A DNA stretch of 5,409 bases from Eggerthella sp. CAG:368 (GTDB lineage Bacteria > Actinomycetota > Coriobacteriia > Coriobacteriales > Eggerthellaceae). Below the pieces are notes generated by a model. The model was not told the origin of the DNA and did no database searches. It saw only the letters and a list, made by a program, of their open reading frames with translations. The stretch spans positions 22,731 through 28,139 of the forward strand of contig FR895488.1 of the NCBI GenBank assembly GCA_000434775.1, in the 5' to 3' direction. Numbering within the stretch: the first letter of the stretch is position 1; the number at the start of each line of letters is the position of its first letter. This document shows, piece after piece, positions 5,106 through 5,409 of this stretch. The translations under genes were made by a program, and so were the position numbers.

Positions 5106-5409
5106 GTGTCACAGGATTTTGAAATAGAAAACGTACTTTTTGAAGCTTATTCGGAAAAGAATGCCTCGCAGGCTGCAGAGCGTGATTGTTCTGTTGAGCT
5201 TAAAGAGGAAGATCTTGTTCTTGATCGTAGTTTGAGGCCAACGCGTCTTGGTGAGTATTTAGGTCAAGAAAAAATCAAAGACAGTTTGTCGATTTTAATC
5301 CAGGCGGCAAAGCATCGACATGATGTGGTCGATCATATTCTGTTTTCGGGACCTCCTGGGCTCGGAAAAACAACCTTAGCAAGTGTTGTTGCGAATGAGG
5401 TTGGAGTTC
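5106..5409 (+). CDS. ruvB: Holliday junction DNA helicase RuvB, 3' partial
   Basis: AAA+ ATPase that forms hexameric rings on both sides of the RuvA-junction complex and pumps DNA through it. Only the first 101 codons are in the window. After an acidic, non-conserved head of about 40 residues comes the hallmark LRPTRLGEYLGQ (43-54), then AAKHRHDVVDHILFSGPPG and the Walker A motif GPPGLGKTT (82-90). The Walker B, sensors and winged-helix domain lie beyond the edge. The head before the LRP motif is about 20 residues longer than in E. coli RuvB, and the upstream in-frame stop shows this is not a start-calling error unless initiation occurs at a later rare codon. The GTG start directly follows the ruvA TAA, so translation is probably coupled. 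Confidence 0.95.
   Translation, partial: MSQDFEIENVLFEAYSEKNASQAAERDCSVELKEEDLVLDRSLRPTRLGEYLGQEKIKDSLSILIQAAKHRHDVVDHILFSGPPGLGKTTLASVVANEVGV

Overview
The window looks like ordinary bacterial chromosome, by eye of low to moderate GC (low-to-mid 40s percent, not computed). The contiguous ruvC-ruvA-ruvB order, the long threonine synthase and the Zn-ribbon fragment remind me of anaerobic gut or oral Coriobacteriia (Actinomycetota). This placement is inference from gene style, not proof. No mobile element, CRISPR array, RNA gene or phage gene was seen, and I found no convincing undescribed system. The most interesting content is regulatory.

Layout. (1) Bases 2-338 are the 3' part of a plus-strand gene whose first visible residues form a four-cysteine zinc-ribbon-like head. 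(2) Bases 361-1920, minus strand, are a complete threonine synthase gene (thrC), convergent with the fragment. Its likely terminator lies inside the 3' coding end of the fragment. (3) Bases 1921-2024 are a compact divergent control region with two back-to-back promoters and two dyads. (4) Bases 2025-2405 encode a short metal-dependent DtxR/MntR-type repressor with a GTG start. (5) Bases 2540-3334 encode a classical short-chain dehydrogenase/reductase, preceded by an 11-bp inverted repeat. (6) Bases 3437-3949 encode a cysteine-rich protein of a poorly characterised family (DUF6125 / ATC-hydrolase-like). (7) From 4015 to the window end lies the Holliday-junction operon ruvC-ruvA-ruvB, tightly coupled (4-base overlap, then zero spacing). 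It is headed by an extended -10 promoter and a near-consensus Bacillus/actinobacterial-type LexA (SOS) box. ruvB is cut by the window edge.

How the genes work together. RuvA binds the four-way junction, RuvB is the hexameric motor that drives branch migration, and RuvC resolves the junction. One SOS-controlled transcript would supply all three. thrC makes threonine from O-phosphohomoserine. The repressor presumably senses Mn(II) or Fe(II) and may control itself and possibly thrC through the shared intergenic region, but no metal transporter is visible here. The dehydrogenase and the cysteine-rich protein lie in the same direction about 100 bases apart; a shared function is possible but unproven.
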